Source: an uncultured Duncaniella sp. (GTDB taxonomy: Bacteria > Bacteroidota > Bacteroidia > Bacteroidales > Muribaculaceae). From it: DNA of 46,838 nt. This document shows, piece by piece, positions 43,977 through 46,838 of the stretch. Where the stretch lies: contig NZ_CAJTQC010000024.1 of NCBI RefSeq assembly GCF_910578445.1, forward strand, positions 1-46,838, in the 5' to 3' direction. Position numbers and translations under genes: made by a program. A model generated the notes under the pieces. That model ran no database searches and had not been told where the DNA came from. It saw only the letters and a list, made by a program, of their open reading frames with translations. The first letter of the stretch is position 1. Every line of letters starts with the position of its first letter.

Positions 43977-44007
43977 GTTTTGAAGCGTGCTTTTGAAACG
44001 GATAAAA

Positions 44008-44039
44008 TTTGCATAATCCGAATTTAATAGCTATCTTTG
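44008..44039 (+). promoter_or_regulatory. Promoter of tRNA-Ser
   Basis: TTTG (44008-44011), 20 nt, TATCTTTG (44032-44039). The spacing equals that at rpsP. The precursor would start near 44046, about 95 nt before the mature tRNA. Confidence 0.7.
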
Positions 44040-44140
44040 CACTCGTTAAAAAGCTACGGCATTATTGTAGGAAGTCCTGCAAACCTCCGCAAAATAGTTT
44101 CCGAATATTGCGGTTGCCGTTGGTTGAGAATAACAGCTAT

Positions 44141-44228
44141 GGAGTGATGCTCGAGTGGCTGAAGAGGCACGCCTGGAAAGCGTGTATACGTCAAAAGCGT
44201 ATCGCGAGTTCGAATCTCGCTCACTCCG
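44141..44228 (+). tRNA. tRNA-Ser (anticodon GGA)
   Basis: An 88-nt class II tRNA. Acceptor arms GGAGTGA and TCACTCC pair perfectly with discriminator G. The anticodon stem is CACGC/GCGTG with loop CTGGAAA, giving anticodon GGA (44175-44177), which reads UCC and UCU. A long variable arm (GTATACGTCAAAAGCGTATC region) and the T-arm GCGAGTTCGAATCTCGC confirm serine. CCA is not encoded. Confidence 0.95.
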
Positions 44229-44232
44229 CTAA

Positions 44233-44276
44233 AAAAAATCGCTGAAAGTCAAAATCTGACTTTCAGCGATTTTTTT
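44233..44276. terminator. Terminator of tRNA-Ser, shared with the convergent dehydrogenase gene
   Basis: AAATCGCTGAAAGTC and GACTTTCAGCGATTT arms around a 7-nt loop with T-runs on both strands, directly after the tRNA. Confidence 0.88.
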
Positions 44277-44300
44277 GTTGGAAGATTTCAGTTTAGTAAG

Positions 44301-45617
44301 TTAGTCGCAACGGAATATGTCTCTTGTGTAAACTTTGTCCATCACGTCGTCAAGGCAGGAATCATAGCGGTTTGCAAGGATTGACTGTGACATCTGTTTG
44401 AATGTAGCCAAATCGTTGACAATCATCGAGCCAAAAAATGTAGAGCCGTCCTCAAGGGTTGGTTCATAGATGATGACTTTTGCTCCCTTGGCCTTAATGC
44501 GCTTCATCACACCTTGGATGGAAGACTGGCGGAAGTTGTCGGAGTTCGACTTCATTGTCAGGCGATATACACCGATGGTACATGGATTTGTTTCCTTGCC
44601 TGAATATGAATTTGTTTCCGAATAGCCATACCATCCTGCAAGTTTCAATACTTGGTCGGCGATGAAGTCTTTGCGGGTACGGTTGCTTTCGACTATGGCG
44701 CTCATCATGTTTTGCGGCACATTGGCATAGTTGGCGAGAAGCTGTTTTGTGTCCTTTGGGAGACAGTAGCCTCCGTAGCCGAACGACGGGTTGTTGTAGT
44801 GGGATCCGATGCGCGGATCGAGCCCGATTCCGTCGATAATGGCCTTTGAATCCAGACCTTTAACCTCGGCATACGTGTCAAGCTCGTTGAAGTAGCTCAC
44901 ACGCAGGGCGAGGTAGGTATTGGCGAAAAGCTTGACCGCCTCCGCTTCCTTCAATCCCATATAGATGGTGGGGATGTCAGGCTTTAACGCACCCTGTTGC
45001 AACAGTTTGGCAAATATGTGTGCGGCTTTGTCGAGTTTTTCGATATCGGCTACCTTTTCGATAGCTTCGTTCTCTTCGGCAAACCGCGGCTGGTCTATGA
45101 GCTTGGGGATTCCTGCGATGATTCGCGAAGGGTAGAGGTTGTCGTAGAGGGCTTTTGACTCGCGCAGGAACTCAGGGAAGAACAGCAGATTTAATTTCTT
45201 GACACCCTTGGCCGCATATCTGACATAGAGGCTTCGGCAGTATCCGACTGGAATAGTCGACTTGATGACCATTACGGCTTCCGGATTGACCGATAGCACG
45301 AGGTCGATGACGTCTTCTATGTGATGGGTGTCGAAATAGTTGTTGACAGAATCATAGTTGGTCGGTGCGGCTATGACAACGAAGTCTGCGTTGCGGTAGG
45401 CTTCTGCTCCATCGAGTGTTGCGGTCAGGTCAAGCTCCTTCTCAGCGAGATAACGTTCGATGTAATCATCCTGAATAGGAGACACGCGATTATTGATTTT
45501 ATCTACTTTTTCAGCAATGACATCGACTGCCACCACATGGTTGTGCTGAGCTAAAAGTGTTGCAAGACTGAGGCCTACATAGCCTGTGCCCGCAACGGCA
45601 ATCTTGTATCCATTCAT
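44301..45617 (-). CDS. UDP-glucose 6-dehydrogenase family (nucleotide sugar dehydrogenase)
   Basis: A 438-residue NAD-dependent dehydrogenase. The N-terminal Rossmann motif is IAVAGTGYVGLSLATLLA; FVVIAAPTNYD and VMVIKSTIPVGY follow. The central domain has the catalytic loop FGYGGYCLPKDTKQLLANY, with Cys as the thioester nucleophile. It oxidises UDP-glucose (or a related UDP-sugar) twice to the uronic acid, a precursor of capsule or exopolysaccharide. It follows the GDP-fucose synthase gene by 22 nt on the same strand, which points to one polysaccharide operon. Confidence 0.93.
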   Translation of the reverse strand: MNGYKIAVAGTGYVGLSLATLLAQHNHVVAVDVIAEKVDKINNRVSPIQDDYIERYLAEKELDLTATLDGAEAYRNADFVVIAAPTNYDSVNNYFDTHHIEDVIDLVLSVNPEAVMVIKSTIPVGYCRSLYVRYAAKGVKKLNLLFFPEFLRESKALYDNLYPSRIIAGIPKLIDQPRFAEENEAIEKVADIEKLDKAAHIFAKLLQQGALKPDIPTIYMGLKEAEAVKLFANTYLALRVSYFNELDTYAEVKGLDSKAIIDGIGLDPRIGSHYNNPSFGYGGYCLPKDTKQLLANYANVPQNMMSAIVESNRTRKDFIADQVLKLAGWYGYSETNSYSGKETNPCTIGVYRLTMKSNSDNFRQSSIQGVMKRIKAKGAKVIIYEPTLEDGSTFFGSMIVNDLATFKQMSQSILANRYDSCLDDVMDKVYTRDIFRCD

Positions 45618-45639
45618 GAATAAAAGATGAAATTATTAT

Positions 45640-46581
45640 TTATCTTTCGGCTCGCATTGGGTTTGAGAGGAAGTCGTCGTAGGCGAGGCGTATGCCTTCG
45701 GCGAGTGATGTTGAGGCTGTCCAGCCGAGTCGTGTGGCCTTGGAGACGTCGAGGAGCTTGCGGGGTGTGCCGTTTGGCTTGGTGGTGTCCCATTCGATGC
45801 GTCCTTCGTAGCCGACGGTCCGGGCGACGAGTTCGGCGAGTTCACGGATGGTGAGCTCCTTGCCTGTGCCGGCGTTGACGGTCTCGTTGCCTGAGTAGTT
45901 GTTCATGAGGAACACGCACAGTTGGGCGAGGTCGTCGACGTAGAGGAACTCGCGCAGCGGCGAGCCGTCGCCCCAGCATGTCACGACCGGTTCGCCCGCG
46001 AGTTTCGCTTCATGGAAGCGTCGGATTAGTGCGGGGAGGACGTGGGAGTGCGTGGGGTGGTAGTTGTCGTTCGGGCCGTAGAGGTTTGTTGGCATGACGG
46101 AGATGTAGTCCGTACCGTACTGTCGGTTGAGGAACTCGCAGTATTTCAGGCCTGAGATTTTTGCGAGCGCGTAGGCCTCGTTGGTCTTCTCGAGTTCGGA
46201 TGTGAGCAGGCATGACTCGGGCATTGGCTGCGGGGCCATGCGAGGGTAGATGCACGACGAGCCGAGGAATTCGAGTTTTTTGCATCCGTTCTGCCATGCG
46301 GCGTGGATAACGTTCATCTCGAGCATCATGTTGTCGTACATGAAGTCGGCGAGCGCCGAGGAGTTGGCCTCTATCCCCCCGACCTTTGCGGCTGCGAGGA
46401 ACACGTATTCCGGTTTCTCTGCCGCGAAGAAGTCGTTGACCGCCTGCTGGCTGATGAGGTCGAGCTCGGCGTGTGTGCGTGTTATGATGTTGGTGTATCC
46501 CTGACGCCGGAGCTCACGGACGATGGCCGATCCGACCATCCCGCGATGACCCGCGACATAAATCTTGGAATTTTTTTCCAT
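45640..46581 (-). CDS. fcl: GDP-L-fucose synthase
   Basis: A 313-residue short-chain dehydrogenase/epimerase. IYVAGHRGMVGSAIVREL is the NADP-binding loop. The catalytic Ser/Tyr/Lys are visible in LGSSCIYPRMAPQPMPE and NEAYALAKISGLKYCE (YxxxK). Later conserved parts include TNLYGPNDNYHPTHSHVLPALIRRFHEAK and VTCWGDGSPLREFLYVDDLA. It converts GDP-4-keto-6-deoxymannose to GDP-L-fucose. GDP-mannose dehydratase (gmd) is normally nearby; the truncated gene at the right edge is on the same strand but is not shown to be gmd. Confidence 0.95.
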   Translation of the reverse strand: MEKNSKIYVAGHRGMVGSAIVRELRRQGYTNIITRTHAELDLISQQAVNDFFAAEKPEYVFLAAAKVGGIEANSSALADFMYDNMMLEMNVIHAAWQNGCKKLEFLGSSCIYPRMAPQPMPESCLLTSELEKTNEAYALAKISGLKYCEFLNRQYGTDYISVMPTNLYGPNDNYHPTHSHVLPALIRRFHEAKLAGEPVVTCWGDGSPLREFLYVDDLAQLCVFLMNNYSGNETVNAGTGKELTIRELAELVARTVGYEGRIEWDTTKPNGTPRKLLDVSKATRLGWTASTSLAEGIRLAYDDFLSNPMRAER

Positions 46582-46611
46582 TACTGTCTGGTTTGAATAT
46601 TATGTGGGTAA

Positions 46612-46764
46612 GGTACAGAAATTCAGAAATAACATAAATAACAGATTATTTTAATGATAATTCATATCGGGCAGGTTCTAATCCTTCCAGTATTATCTTA
46701 ATTTCAGGAATTAAGCCCTCCAATAATCAATCTGTTATTTATGTTATTTCTGAATTTATGTACC
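46612..46764. repeat. 36-bp inverted repeat flanking an 81-nt spacer
   Basis: Arms 46612-46647 and 46729-46764 are inverted copies with one mismatch (core AAATTCAGAAATAACATAAA and onward). The spacer contains a second palindrome CTTAATTTCAGGAATTAAG. It lies between the partial gene at the window edge and fcl. It may be a large terminator, a mobile-element remnant or an invertible segment; the sequence does not decide. No gene lies in 46582-46784. Confidence 0.75.
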
Positions 46765-46784
46765 CCTCAATTTCAGCGTAGGTT

Positions 46785-46838
46785 TTACTTCACGATTCCT
46801 TTCTCGAGGTATTCTGCGAGGTTGAGTTTCACCTGTTC
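46785..46838 (-). CDS. C-terminal end of a gene cut by the window edge
   Basis: The last 17 codons plus stop of a leftward gene: EQVKLNLAEYLEKGIVK then TAA (46787-46785). It is upstream of fcl and the UDP-glucose dehydrogenase gene on the same strand, so it probably belongs to the same polysaccharide or sugar-nucleotide region. Too short for a family call. Confidence 0.55.
   Translation of the reverse strand, partial: EQVKLNLAEYLEKGIVK

Overview
The window reads as chromosomal DNA of a Bacteroidota (Bacteroidales) bacterium, plausibly Muribaculaceae, although the family is only inferred. The evidence is a GLPGLI-family protein, a GldB-like lipoprotein, an MCE/amidase pair, succinate CoA-transferase, ribosomal protein S16 with an Ala/Glu/Lys-rich tail, a GDP-fucose/UDP-glucuronate sugar nucleotide cluster, weak Shine-Dalgarno sites, and many promoters of the Bacteroidota type (TTTG, about 20 nt, TAnnTTTG). 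About 40 protein genes, one tRNA-Ser(GGA) and one cobalamin riboswitch are supported. There is no rRNA, CRISPR array or intact transposon.

Layout. 1-3475: the end of a leucine-rich-repeat protein, then a leftward operon (TraB/GumN protein, ABC ATPase, ABC permease, YtrA-type GntR regulator). 3700-9620: small envelope proteins, an SMR exporter overlapping a Nim-like flavoprotein, a methyltransferase, an unusual sigma factor fused through a membrane helix to an outer-membrane barrel, and a flavin reductase. 9800-16100: Maf, a noncoding stretch with a 104-bp inverted repeat, an ATP-grasp-like protein, a DMT transporter, a C1 aminopeptidase, an outer-membrane barrel and a GNAT. 16100-16820: a gene-free but highly structured gap with a complete cobalamin riboswitch that has no gene after it. 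16820-24800: class A PBP, a GH2 glycosidase and an AspT-type transporter. 24960-28120: a leftward galactose operon (galM, sugar nucleotidyltransferase, galK). 28345-29964: an ABC-F ATPase. 30100-33300: an AT-rich pair of DUF262 proteins, the best candidate for a defence module. 33400-40800: GLPGLI protein, an unknown protein, MlaD-like protein, AmiC-type amidase, GldB-like lipoprotein, CoA-transferase and a small membrane protein. 40800-44280: miaB, yqgE/algH, rpsP and tRNA-Ser. 44300-end: UDP-glucose dehydrogenase, GDP-fucose synthase and the last codons of another gene, with a 36-bp inverted repeat between them.

Most of the window is housekeeping and envelope biology: peptidoglycan synthesis and remodelling, lipid transport, surface polysaccharide precursors, and galactose use. 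The parts that ordinary annotation does not explain are the orphan riboswitch transcript, the sigma-barrel fusion, the twin DUF262 locus, and several large inverted repeats in intergenic DNA. Start codons were moved inward for many genes where a signal peptide, a family N-terminus or a promoter overlapping the longer frame favoured the shorter protein. All function calls are from reading the sequence; no database search was run.
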